Below are positions 8,075 to 16,833 of a stretch of 64,000 nucleotides of DNA, piece by piece (position 1 is the first letter of the stretch; the number at the start of each line of letters is the position of its first letter). The notes under the pieces are model-generated. The model ran no database searches. It worked only from the letters and a program-made list of their open reading frames with translations, and was not told the DNA's origin. Source of the stretch: Streptomyces scopuliridis RB72 (GTDB lineage: Bacteria > Actinomycetota > Actinomycetes > Streptomycetales > Streptomycetaceae). The stretch covers positions 1 through 64,000 of the forward strand of contig NZ_JOEI01000027.1 in NCBI RefSeq assembly GCF_000718095.1, in the 5' to 3' direction. The translations under genes and the position numbers were made by a program.

Positions 8075-9226
8075 ATGACCACCCTCGCGCACCCCACCAC
8101 CCTCGCCACGCGCACCACCGCGCGCGTACGGCTGCCGGCGCTCCGGTATCTCGGGCCCAACTGGTACGCGACGGTGATGGGCACGGCGATCGTGGCGAGC
8201 GCCGGTGCCGGGCTGCCGCTGGAGATACCGGGGCTGCGGGCCGCCTGTGTCGTGGTGTGGGCGCTGTCGGCGGTGCTGCTCGCCGTCGTCCTGGCCGCCC
8301 GCGCCGGGCACTGGCTGTACCACCGCGACCGGGCGCGCGCCGATCTGCTCGATCCGGCCGTGGCGCCGTTCTACGGCTGCGCGGCCATGGCGCTGCTGGC
8401 CGTCGGCGGCGCCACGCTGCTGGTGGGGCGCGATGTACTGGGCGAGCGGGCGGCGGTCGCCGTGGACGCGGTGCTGTTCGGCGCGGGAACGCTGCTCGGT
8501 CTCGTGATCGCCGTGGCGATCCCGTATCTGATGGTCGTACGCCATCGCGTCGGCCCCGCGGACGCCTCGCCCGTCTGGCTGCTGCCGGTGGTGTCCCCCA
8601 TGGTCTCGGCGGCGGTCGGCCCGCTGCTGGTGCCGCATCTGGCGGCGGGCCAGGGACGCGAGGCGCTGCTGCTCGGCTGTTACGCCCTGTTCGGGGTGAG
8701 CCTGCTCGCGACGCTGATGATGCTGCCGCTGGTCTTCGGCCGGCTGGTGGCGCACGGCCCGCTCCCGCTCGCGATGACCCCACTGCTCTTTCTGGTGCTC
8801 GGCCCGCTGGGACAGTCGACCACCGCCGTCAGCCAGCTGGCCGACGCGGCGCCCGGGGCGATCGGCGCTCCGTACGCGGGCGCGCTGGGCGCCTTCGCCG
8901 TGGTGTACGGGGTGCCGGTGATGGGGTTCGCCCTGCTGTGGCTGACCCTGTCGGCGGCGCTGGTGGTACGGGCCGTCCGGCTCGGGATGCGGTTCACGAT
9001 GACGTGGTGGGCCTTCACCTTCCCGCTCGGCACGTGTGTGACGGGCGCGGCGGGGCTGGGCCGGCACACCGGTCTGGTGGCCCTGGAGTGGCTGGCGGTG
9101 GGGCTGTTCGCCCTGCTGGTGGCGGCCTGGTCGGCGGCCGGGTGGCACACACTGCGCGGGGTGATCGGCGGAACACTGCCCGCGGCGCCGCCGGTGCCGA
9201 GGCCGGCGGCGGTCCGTACCGGGTGA
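8075..9226 (+). CDS. TDT-family transporter (tellurite resistance/C4-dicarboxylate, SLAC1-like)
   Basis: Membrane protein of 383 residues with about ten predicted helices. Helix 1 has the family signature (GPNWYATVMGTAIVASAG), as in TehA, Mae1 and SLAC1-like carriers. These move small anions such as malate, sulfite or other weak acids. The start at ATG 8075 follows GAGGGTGGA; a GTG at 8066 lies inside that site and is less likely. The divergent LysR gene is the probable regulator. The transported ion cannot be told from sequence. Confidence 0.85.
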   Translation: MTTLAHPTTLATRTTARVRLPALRYLGPNWYATVMGTAIVASAGAGLPLEIPGLRAACVVVWALSAVLLAVVLAARAGHWLYHRDRARADLLDPAVAPFYGCAAMALLAVGGATLLVGRDVLGERAAVAVDAVLFGAGTLLGLVIAVAIPYLMVVRHRVGPADASPVWLLPVVSPMVSAAVGPLLVPHLAAGQGREALLLGCYALFGVSLLATLMMLPLVFGRLVAHGPLPLAMTPLLFLVLGPLGQSTTAVSQLADAAPGAIGAPYAGALGAFAVVYGVPVMGFALLWLTLSAALVVRAVRLGMRFTMTWWAFTFPLGTCVTGAAGLGRHTGLVALEWLAVGLFALLVAAWSAAGWHTLRGVIGGTLPAAPPVPRPAAVRTG

Positions 9227-9282
9227 GGACGCGCCCGTCGACCAGTGCGGCCCCCTGCGCGCGCCCGCAGCGACGCGCGCCC

Positions 9283-9828
9283 TCAGCGCCGCGGGTCGAT
9301 GGTCGCGTCGATGTGTTCGGCGACGGCGACGACCAGGATGCGGGTGCCGGGCTCGGTGGCGCGCCAGCGGTGCCGTACGCCACCGGACAGATACAGCGTG
9401 TCACCGCGCTCCAGCCGGTACGCCCGGCCCTCGGCCTCGACCTCCGCGGCGCCGTCGGCGATGTACATCACCTCGTCGTTGCGGTGCTGGTATTCCCGGC
9501 CGGTGTCCTGCTCACCGGTGAATTCCTTGGCGTTCAGCTGGTGCCCGCCGCGCACCACGCGGCGGACCCCGGGCCCGGGGGCGGCTCGTACGACATCGAC
9601 GGTACGGGCCGAGTCGGCGGCGGCGTGCAGCTGGGCGGGGGTCGTCTCCAGGGCGTCCGCCACCCGCTCCAATGAGCGGGTGCTCGGCCGGGCGCGCTCA
9701 TTCTCGATCTGGCTGAGGAACGGCACGGACAGTCCGCTCCGGCCGGCGACCGCCGCCAGCGTCAGGCCCAGGGACCTGCGCCTCCTGCGGACGGCCGCGC
9801 CCACCCTGAGCGCTTCCTTGTCGTCCAT
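9283..9828 (-). CDS. XRE-family regulator with C-terminal cupin domain
   Basis: Protein of 181 residues: an XRE helix-turn-helix (about 8-62, LTLAAVAGRSGLSVPFLSQIE) followed by a small cupin barrel (about 95-175). This is the architecture of PuuR-like regulators, in which the cupin senses a metabolite. It has a purine-rich GGGAGGGAG site before its ATG and appears monocistronic. PuuR controls gamma-glutamyl-putrescine catabolism in E. coli, so a link to the gamma-glutamyl locus 2 kb away is conceivable but unproven. Control of the betaine transporter upstream is equally possible. Confidence 0.85.
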   Translation of the reverse strand: MDDKEALRVGAAVRRRRRSLGLTLAAVAGRSGLSVPFLSQIENERARPSTRSLERVADALETTPAQLHAAADSARTVDVVRAAPGPGVRRVVRGGHQLNAKEFTGEQDTGREYQHRNDEVMYIADGAAEVEAEGRAYRLERGDTLYLSGGVRHRWRATEPGTRILVVAVAEHIDATIDPRR

Positions 9829-10004
9829 GACTGGCTCCCTCCCGCCCGGATCGTCATCCTCTCAGAGTTGACGCCCGGACAAGAGCTGTCCTGCCTCACC
9901 CGGTGCCGGACCCGGCGAATCCGCCGTCCGTGCGCACACACGAGCGAAAGGGGGCGTATGGCCCCTGGAACAATGATGCGCGCGAGCGGGCCGAAGCGGA
10001 ACGT

Positions 10005-10049
10005 GCGGGAGGGGTGGGCTTCGCCCCAGGCGATGCCCACCCCTCCCGC
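10005..10049. terminator. 15-bp hairpin after the osmoprotectant transporter operon
   Basis: The arms at 10005-10019 and 10035-10049 are perfectly complementary over 15 bp with a 15-nt loop. It lies about 50 bp beyond the stop of the minus-strand permease gene. The rest of the 9829-10097 gap shows no gene. Confidence 0.7.
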
Positions 10050-10097
10050 GAACGCGCTCCGATGAGCGCGCTCGCTCGAACGCGCCTCAGCCAACCG

Positions 10098-12734
10098 CTA
10101 CTGCGGGGCCATGGTGTCCGCGATGCCCGGATTATCAGCCATCCAGGCCTTGACCGCCTCTTCCTCGTGGCCCGTGCCGCGCTTCTGGATCTCGTTCTCC
10201 AGTCCGGCGAGCTGCTGCTCGCTCAGCTTGAAGTCCTTGAACCACTTGGTCAGCTGCGGGTAGTTCTCCGGGAAGGCCTTGTTGGTGACGGTGGTGAGCC
10301 GGTCACCCTCGCCGAAGGCCTTCTTCGGGTCCTTCAGCTTGGTCAGCTCGTACTCGCTGTAGGCCCAGTGCGGGGTCCAGAGCATGACCGCGACCGGTTC
10401 CTTCTTCGCGTACGCCCGCTTCAGCTCGGCGAGCATGCTGGGCGTGGAGCTGTCGACGACCTGGTAGGACTTGTCGAGCCCGTACTCCGGCAGGACCTTG
10501 TCCTTGAGGATGTTCATGGTCTCCGTGCCGGCCTCGATCCCGACGATACGGCCCTTGAACTCGTCCTCGCGGCCCTTGAGGTCATCGAGGGAATCGACGC
10601 CCTTGACATACGAGGGGACGGCGATCTCCAGCGAGGTCGGGCCGTACCAGGACCCGAGGTTGTGCAGACTCTCGTGGTACTTGTCCCAGTATCTCTTCTG
10701 CGTATTGGGCAGCCAGCCGTCGAACTGGACATCGATCTGGCCGCGGGCCATCGCGGCGTACATCGGACCGACCTCGAACTGCTTGAGGTTCATCGTGTAC
10801 CCGCGCTCTTCCAGGACCGCCTTCCACAGATACGTGGCGGCGATGTCCTCCTCCCACGGGAACCACGCGACCTGCAACGGCCGCTCGCGTTCGTCCTTGC
10901 CGCTCGCTGCCTTGCCCGGCTTCCCGGACGGGGCGACCGGGGTCCACTTGTCGGCGACGCCGGGGTTCTCCTTGAGCCAGGCGCGGACGGCCTCCTGCTC
11001 CTTGTCCTTGCCGGTCACCTGGATCTTGGCCTCAAGGCTGGTGAGCTGCTTCTCGGTCATCGAGAAGTCCTTGAGCCACGTGGCCACCTGCGGGTTGTCG
11101 GCCGAGAAGCCCTTACGGGCCAGGGTGTGGACGCCGTCGCTCTCCGCACCGAAGGCCTTCTTCGGGTCCGCGAGCTTGGTCAGGTCGTAGTCGTTGTAGG
11201 CCCAGTGCGGGGACCAGAGCACGACCGCGATCGGCTCCTTCTTCGCGTACGCCCGCTTCAGCTCGGCGAGCATGCCGGACGTGGAGCCGTCGATGAGCTT
11301 GTACTCGGTGTCGAGGCCGTACGCCTTGAGGACCTTGTCCTTGAGCAGGCCCATCTCGCCCGCGCTGGGCTCGATGCCGACGATCCGGCCCTTGAAGGTG
11401 GAGGACTTGCCCTTGAGGTCGGCCAGGGAGTTGATGCCCTTGACGTACGAGGGCACGGAGATCTCCAGGGAGGTCTTGTCGTACCAGGCCCCCATGTCCT
11501 CCAGCTTGTCCTTGTACTTGGCCCAGTAGGTGGCGTGGGTGACCGGCAGCCAGGAGTCGGTCTGGATGTCGATCTGACCGGCCGCCTGGCCGGTGTAGAG
11601 CGAGCCGGCCTCGTACTGCCGGGCGTCGACCTCGTACCCGCGCTGCTCCAGCAGCTCCTTCCAGAGGAAGGTGGAGGCGATGCCCTCGTCCCAGGGGATG
11701 TACCCCATGCTGATCTTCTTGCCCTGGCCGACGTTCTTGGCGTCGGCGGTGGTGCTGCCGGACGAGGAGCCGCCGAACATGCCGATGCCGCCCGCGACGA
11801 GCGCGAGGACGACCACACCGGCGATCGCGACGACGGGCTGGGGGCGGTGGTTCCAGATCTTCAGTCCGCCGGTCAGTTCCTTCGCCTTGGCCAGCGCGCG
11901 GCGGCCGACCGGGGAGACCTGGAGGCTGAGCGAGCCGGTGATCCGGTCGAGGTACACGGCCAGGATGACGACGGAGAGACCCGCCTCGAAGCCGAGACCG
12001 ATGTCGATGTTGCCGAGCGCGCGGTAGACGGCGCCACCGAGGCCGCCGCCGCCGACCATGCCGGCGATGACCACCATGGACAGGCCCAGCATGATGACCT
12101 GGTTGATCCCCGCCATGATCGTCTGGAGGGCCAGCGGCAGCTGGACCCGCATCAGGGTGTTACGGGGGCTGGTGCCGAACGCCTCGGCGGCCTCGACCAG
12201 TTCCTCGTCGACCTGCCGGATACCGAGTTCGGTCATCCGGACGCCGGGCGGCAGGGCGAAGATGATCGTGGCGATGATGCCGGGCACCACGCCGATCCCG
12301 AAGAAGACGACGCCCGGGATCAGATAGACCATGGCGGGCATGGTCTGCATCAGGTCGAGCACCGGCCGGACGATGGAGCTGACCGTCTTGGAGCGCGAGG
12401 CCCAGATGCCCAGTGGTATCGAGATGACCAGCACGATGATGGTCGCCACGAGCACCAGCGAGAGAGTCTCCATCGACTCGTCCCACAGCTCGATGGAGTC
12501 GATCAGCGCGAACCCGCCGAAGGTGAGGACACCCGCGACGAGGCTGCGCAGCCACCAGGCGAGCACGGCCAGAATGCCCGCGAGGAGCAGCGGCTCGGGG
12601 GCGGAGAGCACGGCGTTGATGCCGTCGTACATGCCCGAGACGACCGAACCGATCGCGTCGAACAGCCAGGAGAGGTGGTTCTGGAGAAAGTCGACCGCGT
12701 TGTCGACCCAGTCGCCGAGAGGGAGCCTAGGCAC
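10098..12734 (-). CDS. Glycine betaine/proline-type ABC permease fused to two tandem substrate-binding domains
   Basis: Fusion protein of 878 residues. Residues about 45-275 form the permease with the EAA loop at 178-203. A further membrane helix at about 301-322 leads to two extracellular OpuAC-type binding domains, about 340-597 and 619-875, joined by a charged linker. The two domains are clearly duplicated: matching PW[DE]E, DxWLP and PHWAY segments supply the Trp residues (for example W348, W395, W511 in the first) expected for the aromatic cage that holds quaternary amines. As a dimer the transporter would carry four binding domains. The GTG start overlaps the upstream ATPase gene by 8 nt. 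The probable role is compatible-solute uptake under osmotic stress. Confidence 0.93.
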   Translation of the reverse strand: MPRLPLGDWVDNAVDFLQNHLSWLFDAIGSVVSGMYDGINAVLSAPEPLLLAGILAVLAWWLRSLVAGVLTFGGFALIDSIELWDESMETLSLVLVATIIVLVISIPLGIWASRSKTVSSIVRPVLDLMQTMPAMVYLIPGVVFFGIGVVPGIIATIIFALPPGVRMTELGIRQVDEELVEAAEAFGTSPRNTLMRVQLPLALQTIMAGINQVIMLGLSMVVIAGMVGGGGLGGAVYRALGNIDIGLGFEAGLSVVILAVYLDRITGSLSLQVSPVGRRALAKAKELTGGLKIWNHRPQPVVAIAGVVVLALVAGGIGMFGGSSSGSTTADAKNVGQGKKISMGYIPWDEGIASTFLWKELLEQRGYEVDARQYEAGSLYTGQAAGQIDIQTDSWLPVTHATYWAKYKDKLEDMGAWYDKTSLEISVPSYVKGINSLADLKGKSSTFKGRIVGIEPSAGEMGLLKDKVLKAYGLDTEYKLIDGSTSGMLAELKRAYAKKEPIAVVLWSPHWAYNDYDLTKLADPKKAFGAESDGVHTLARKGFSADNPQVATWLKDFSMTEKQLTSLEAKIQVTGKDKEQEAVRAWLKENPGVADKWTPVAPSGKPGKAASGKDERERPLQVAWFPWEEDIAATYLWKAVLEERGYTMNLKQFEVGPMYAAMARGQIDVQFDGWLPNTQKRYWDKYHESLHNLGSWYGPTSLEIAVPSYVKGVDSLDDLKGREDEFKGRIVGIEAGTETMNILKDKVLPEYGLDKSYQVVDSSTPSMLAELKRAYAKKEPVAVMLWTPHWAYSEYELTKLKDPKKAFGEGDRLTTVTNKAFPENYPQLTKWFKDFKLSEQQLAGLENEIQKRGTGHEEEAVKAWMADNPGIADTMAPQ

Positions 12735-13872
12735 TGGCTACCGCCTTGCCGGTCGTGGCCTTCGAGACCGCGATACCGGCGGGCGCGTCGACGGGCACGG
12801 AGGGTGTCATCGGCTCACCGAGGACGGCCAGCAGCCTGGCGCGCGGGACGACTCCGACGAGCTTGCCCGTGTCGTCGGTGACGGCGACGGGGATCGCGCT
12901 GGTGGAGCAGGGCGTGAACAGCTCGATGATCGGGGTGGACTCGGCCACGCTGGCGGGCGCCGCGTCGAGCACCTGCTGCGCGGTACGCAGCTCCTTGCCG
13001 CCGTCCGTACGGACGCCGAAGGCGGTCTCCGGGTCGGCCATGATCGCACCGGCGGTGAGCACCCGGGAGCGGTCGACGTCCTGGGTGAAGGAGGCGACAT
13101 AGTCATTGGCCGGGGTGACGAGGATGTCCTCGGCGCTGCCCAGCTGGACGATCTCGCCGTCGCGCATGACCGCGATCCGGTCGCCGAGGCGCATGGCCTC
13201 GTTGAGGTCGTGGGTGATGAACACGATGGTCTTCTTGAGCCTCTTCTGGAGCTGGAGCAGCTGATCCTGCATATCGCGGCGGATCAGCGGGTCGAGCGCG
13301 CTGAAGGACTCGTCCATCAGCAGCAGATCGGCGTCGGTGGCGAGCGCGCGGGCGAGCCCTACGCGCTGCTGCATACCGCCGGAGAGCTCATCGGGCCAGG
13401 ACGCCTCCCAGCCGCCCAGGCCGGTGAGTTCCAGCGCCTCGGCCGCGCGCTTCTCGCGCTCGGCACGGGGCACGCCCTGCACTTCGAGGCCGTACCCGGC
13501 GTTCTCCAGAACGCTGCGGTGCGGGAAGAGCGCGAAGTGCTGGAAGACCATGCTGATCTTGGTGGAGCGGACGTGGCGCAGCTCCTGCGGGCTCAGTGCG
13601 GTCAGGTCCTGGCCGTCGAAGAGCACCCGTCCCGAGGTGGGATCCAGCAGCCCGTTGAGCATGCGCAGCAGCGTGGACTTGCCGGATCCCGACAGACCCA
13701 TCACGACGAATATCTGGCCGGGCTCGACCGAGAACGAGGCGTCGATCACCGCTGCGGTCGTACCGTCGGTGCGCAGCTCATCACGGTCGATACCGTTTTC
13801 GAGCTTCGTCACGGCTTCGTCTGGTCGTCTGCCGAATACCTTGTACAAGTGTTCGGCTTGCAGCCTGGACAC
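12727..13872 (-). CDS. Glycine betaine/proline-type ABC transporter ATP-binding protein with CBS domains
   Basis: ATPase of 381 residues. Walker A GLSGSGKST is at 59-67, followed by the LSGGMQQR signature and Walker B LLLMDE. The C-terminal third (about 265-365) has the pattern of paired CBS domains, the ionic-strength or nucleotide sensor of OpuA-type transporters. I prefer GTG 13872, with GAGG 5 nt upstream; the GTG at 13878 would sit on that site. It is the first gene of the operon and overlaps the permease fusion by 8 nt. The roughly 290-nt divergent region up to 14166 holds its promoter; I recognise no riboswitch there. Confidence 0.92.
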   Translation of the reverse strand: MSRLQAEHLYKVFGRRPDEAVTKLENGIDRDELRTDGTTAAVIDASFSVEPGQIFVVMGLSGSGKSTLLRMLNGLLDPTSGRVLFDGQDLTALSPQELRHVRSTKISMVFQHFALFPHRSVLENAGYGLEVQGVPRAEREKRAAEALELTGLGGWEASWPDELSGGMQQRVGLARALATDADLLLMDESFSALDPLIRRDMQDQLLQLQKRLKKTIVFITHDLNEAMRLGDRIAVMRDGEIVQLGSAEDILVTPANDYVASFTQDVDRSRVLTAGAIMADPETAFGVRTDGGKELRTAQQVLDAAPASVAESTPIIELFTPCSTSAIPVAVTDDTGKLVGVVPRARLLAVLGEPMTPSVPVDAPAGIAVSKATTGKAVASA

Positions 13873-14166
13873 ATACACCTCACGCGTTGAACGGAAAACG
13901 GCCCGTCACCCCCGCGGGCAGGCCGTGGAGCGGGCGGATTCTGTCCGCTTACCGGACGCGCTGTGTGAAATTGCGACCTGGTTCGCTCCAGTCGCGCGCC
14001 TGCCCGCGCTTACACGGACCAAACAGAAAGGTGTCCCAGGTCACTCCCCCGGGGGAACACTTCGGCGTGAAAGGCTCTTTCCGAGACGGTCCGATCACCG
14101 ACGGTCACCCCGGCATGTCCCCGCGCGGCGACGGCGTTGTCAGTGGGCTGGGGCATCATCGGGGGT

Positions 14167-15087
14167 GTGACGCGACGCCTGATGCTCCTCGACACCGCCT
14201 CCCTCTACTTCCGGGCCTACTTCGGGGTCCCCGACTCCGTACGGGCCCCCGACGGCACCCCGGTCAACGCGGTGCGCGGTCTGCTGGACTTCATCGGCAG
14301 GCTGGTCCAGGATCACCGCCCGGACGAGCTGGTGGCCTGCATGGACGCCGATTGGCGGCCCGCGTGGCGGGTGGAGCTGATCCCGTCCTACAAGGCCCAC
14401 CGCGTGGCGAGCCCCCATGAGGGAGTGCCCGACGAGGAGGAGATCCCGGACACGCTGGCACCACAGGTCCCGATCATCGAGGCGGTGCTCGACGCGCTGG
14501 GCATCGCCAGGGTGGGCGTCGCGGGATACGAGGCGGACGATGTGATCGGCACGCTCGCCGGCCGCGCGACGGGTCCGGTGGACATCGTCACCGGCGACCG
14601 CGACCTCTATCAGCTGATCGACGACAAGCGCGGCGTGCGCGTGCTCTACCCCCTCAAGGGGGTGGGGTCGCTGCACCTCACCGACGAGGCGGCGCTGCGG
14701 GAGAAGTACGGCGTCGACGGCCCGGGCTATGTCGATCTGGCCCTGCTGCGCGGTGACCCGAGCGACGGGCTGCCCGGGGTGCCGGGGATCGGCGAGAAGA
14801 CCGCGGCCAAGCTGCTCGACGCCTTCGGTGATCTGGCCGGGATCATGGCGGCGGTGGATGACCCGCGCTCGAAGCTCACCCCGTCCCAGCGCAAGCGGCT
14901 GGACGAGGCCCGGGAGTATGTGGCGGTCGCGCCCACGGTGGTCCGGGTGGCCGGCGACGTACCGCTGCCGGACTTCGACCCGGCGCTGCCCACCGGGCCG
15001 CGCGATCCGGCCATGGTCGACGCGCTCGCCACCCGATGGGGGCTGGGTGGCGCCCTGCGGCGTCTGCTCGCCACCCTCCAGCAGTGA
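14167..15087 (+). CDS. Stand-alone 5'-3' exonuclease (FEN/PolA N-domain family)
   Basis: Protein of 306 residues like the 5' nuclease domain of DNA polymerase I but without polymerase. Acidic metal ligands are visible in LLDTASLYFRAYFG, YEADDVIG and GDRDLYQL. A helix-3-turn-helix DNA-binding segment follows (GDPSDGLPGVPGIGEKTA). It would remove flaps or RNA primers in replication and repair. The start is uncertain: GTG 14167 is favoured, TTG 14137 and ATG 14182 are alternatives. It is probably monocistronic, with the iron box of the next gene just after its stop. Confidence 0.88.
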   Translation: MTRRLMLLDTASLYFRAYFGVPDSVRAPDGTPVNAVRGLLDFIGRLVQDHRPDELVACMDADWRPAWRVELIPSYKAHRVASPHEGVPDEEEIPDTLAPQVPIIEAVLDALGIARVGVAGYEADDVIGTLAGRATGPVDIVTGDRDLYQLIDDKRGVRVLYPLKGVGSLHLTDEAALREKYGVDGPGYVDLALLRGDPSDGLPGVPGIGEKTAAKLLDAFGDLAGIMAAVDDPRSKLTPSQRKRLDEAREYVAVAPTVVRVAGDVPLPDFDPALPTGPRDPAMVDALATRWGLGGALRRLLATLQQ

Positions 15088-15094
15088 GTGTTAA

Positions 15095-15110
15095 CTTAGG
15101 TAAACCTAAG
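15095..15110. promoter_or_regulatory. Iron box (DmdR/IdeR-type operator)
   Basis: Perfect palindrome CTTAGGT-AA-ACCTAAG, 26 nt before the siderophore-interacting protein start. Over 19 positions (15091-15109) I count 15 matches to the actinobacterial iron-box pattern I know (TTAGGTTAGGCTAACCTAA). It predicts iron-dependent repression by a DmdR/IdeR-type regulator. Confidence 0.85.
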
Positions 15111-15135
15111 CAGCGCTACCGTCAGGGAGACCGCC

Positions 15136-15981
15136 GTGGCAGAAAAGCCGGCCCGCACGTCGCCGAAGGCCCACGAGGGGCAGGTCGTACGCACCGAGTG
15201 GCTCACCCCGCACATGGTGCGCGTGGTCCTGGGCGGTGAGGGACTGGCCGGGGTGGAGTGCGGCGAATTCAGCGATCACTACGTCAAGGTGCTGTTCGCC
15301 CCGGAGGGCGTGAGCTACCCCGAGCCGTTCGACATCGAGCGCATCCGCGCGGAGTTCCCGCGCGACCAGTGGCCCACCAACCGCACGTATACGGTGCGCA
15401 GTTGGGACCCGGCGGCGCGGGAGATGGCCATCGACTTCGTCGTGCACGGCGACGAGGGGCTGGCGGGTCCCTGGGCCGCGCGGGTGCGGCCGGGCGAGAC
15501 GGTACGGTTCCTCGGCCCCGGCGGTCTCTACGTACCGGACCCGGCGGCTGACTGGCATCTGCTGGTGGGGGACGAGAGCGCCCTGCCCGCGATCGCCGCG
15601 TCGTTGGAGCGGGTGCCGGCCGGCGCGCTTGTCCATGCCTTCGTCGAGATCTCGGGCGCCGAGGAGGAGCAGAAGATCACGACGCCCGACGGGACCGGGA
15701 TCACCTGGCTGCACCGCGGGGAGCGTCCGGTGGGCGAAGCGCTGATCGCCGCCGTCCGCGGCCTCGACTTCCCCGCTGGGGACGTCCACGCGTTCGTGCA
15801 CGGCGAGGCGGGCTTCGTGAAGGAGCTGCGCCGCCATCTGCGGCTGGAGCGGAACGTGCCGCGTGAGCGGCTGTCGGTCTCGGGGTACTGGCGGCTCGGC
15901 CAGACCGACGAGGCCTGGCGGACCGTCAAGCGGGAGTGGAACGAGCAGGTGGAGCGCGAGCAGGAGACCCGGGCGGCCTGA
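15136..15981 (+). CDS. Siderophore-interacting protein (FAD-dependent ferric-siderophore reductase)
   Basis: SIP-family flavoenzyme of 281 residues that reduces ferric siderophore in the cytoplasm with NAD(P)H, freeing Fe2+. The N-terminal FAD-binding barrel has RTYTVR at 83-88. The C-terminal SIP domain has the VGDESALPAI region and ends with the typical SGYWRLG motif. GTG 15136 is preceded by AGGGAGA. The iron box immediately upstream supports iron-starvation expression. No siderophore synthesis or uptake gene is adjacent, so it probably serves systems elsewhere. Confidence 0.93.
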   Translation: MAEKPARTSPKAHEGQVVRTEWLTPHMVRVVLGGEGLAGVECGEFSDHYVKVLFAPEGVSYPEPFDIERIRAEFPRDQWPTNRTYTVRSWDPAAREMAIDFVVHGDEGLAGPWAARVRPGETVRFLGPGGLYVPDPAADWHLLVGDESALPAIAASLERVPAGALVHAFVEISGAEEEQKITTPDGTGITWLHRGERPVGEALIAAVRGLDFPAGDVHAFVHGEAGFVKELRRHLRLERNVPRERLSVSGYWRLGQTDEAWRTVKREWNEQVEREQETRAA

Positions 15982-15996
15982 GCGCGGTCCCGCACC

Positions 15997-16025
15997 CTCG
16001 GCCCCGTGCGAGCAACGGGGCCGAG
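15997..16025. terminator. Bidirectional hairpin between convergent genes
   Basis: The arms at 15997-16007 and 16015-16025 pair perfectly over 11 bp with a 7-nt loop. It lies between the ends of the plus-strand siderophore-interacting gene and the minus-strand ABC-2 permease gene. Confidence 0.7.
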
Positions 16026-16053
16026 AGCCGGGGGTCCGTCTTGTGGACAGGGC

Positions 16054-16833
16054 CTAGACGGACTTCTGGTACGAGCGGAACGTACGGGTCGACAGCCAGA
16101 CCGCCACCACCGCCAGGGCCAGCAACGCGCCGCCCCTGGTCAGCACATCGCCCCAGTCGGGATCGGCCGCCAGCGCGGAACGTCCCGCGACCATCGCCCA
16201 GTTGACCGGGTTGAAGTCCGCGATCGCGGCCATCCAGGACGGCATCTGGGCGGGCGCCATGAAGGCCGAGGAGAGAAACGTCAGCGGCAGCAGCAGAAAC
16301 GTATTGATGCCGATGATCGACTCACGCTCGCGCACCAGCATGCCCAGCGCGTTGGAGAGCGCTCCGAAGACCGTCCCGAGCAGGATCGAGGCGGCGACCA
16401 GCACGATCAGCCCGCCCGCCCCGCCCGGGTAGCGGGCCCCGCCGAGCAGACCGAGCAGCACGATGATCACGGACTGGCAGGCCGTGCTGATGCCGTTCTG
16501 CACGACATTGGCGTTCATCAGGGCGCTGCGGCTGACCGGGGTGGTCAAGAAGCGGTTGAGCGTGCCGCGTTCGATCTCCTCCAGCGTGCCCATCCCGGCC
16601 CACATGCTGGAGCCGAGCGCGCTCATCACCACGATGCCGGGCACCAGATAGTCCAGATAGGTCGTGGTGCCGAAGCCGCCCAGCTCGACCACTCTCTTGA
16701 AGAGATTGCCGAAGAGGAACAGCCAGATCACCGGCTGGATCAAGGAGATCAGCAGAAAGATGGGCTGGCGCACGATCGCCATCAGCTGACGCTGCGTCAT
16801 ATACCAGGTGTGGGCGAGGGTTTCCGTACTCAT
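16054..16833 (-). CDS. ABC-2 type transporter permease (DrrB-like)
   Basis: Membrane protein of 259 residues with about six helices and an ABC-2 exporter fold. It has the DrrB-type segments LEEIERGTLNRFL and FNPVNWAM. Its ATG overlaps the stop of the ATPase gene by 4 nt, so the two form one exporter. DrrAB-type exporters remove drugs or lipids, and several respond to PadR repressors such as the one encoded upstream. The substrate is unknown. Confidence 0.92.
   Translation of the reverse strand: MSTETLAHTWYMTQRQLMAIVRQPIFLLISLIQPVIWLFLFGNLFKRVVELGGFGTTTYLDYLVPGIVVMSALGSSMWAGMGTLEEIERGTLNRFLTTPVSRSALMNANVVQNGISTACQSVIIVLLGLLGGARYPGGAGGLIVLVAASILLGTVFGALSNALGMLVRERESIIGINTFLLLPLTFLSSAFMAPAQMPSWMAAIADFNPVNWAMVAGRSALAADPDWGDVLTRGGALLALAVVAVWLSTRTFRSYQKSV

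Noticed and set aside
13873..14166. Possible riboswitch before the osmoprotectant operon
   Set aside because: Small hairpins are present, but I could not match the c-di-AMP or any other riboswitch core.
16030..16057. A short GGACAGGGCCTAG similar to the tail at about 184-195
   Set aside because: Similarity is only partial and ends quickly; not enough to call a repeat.
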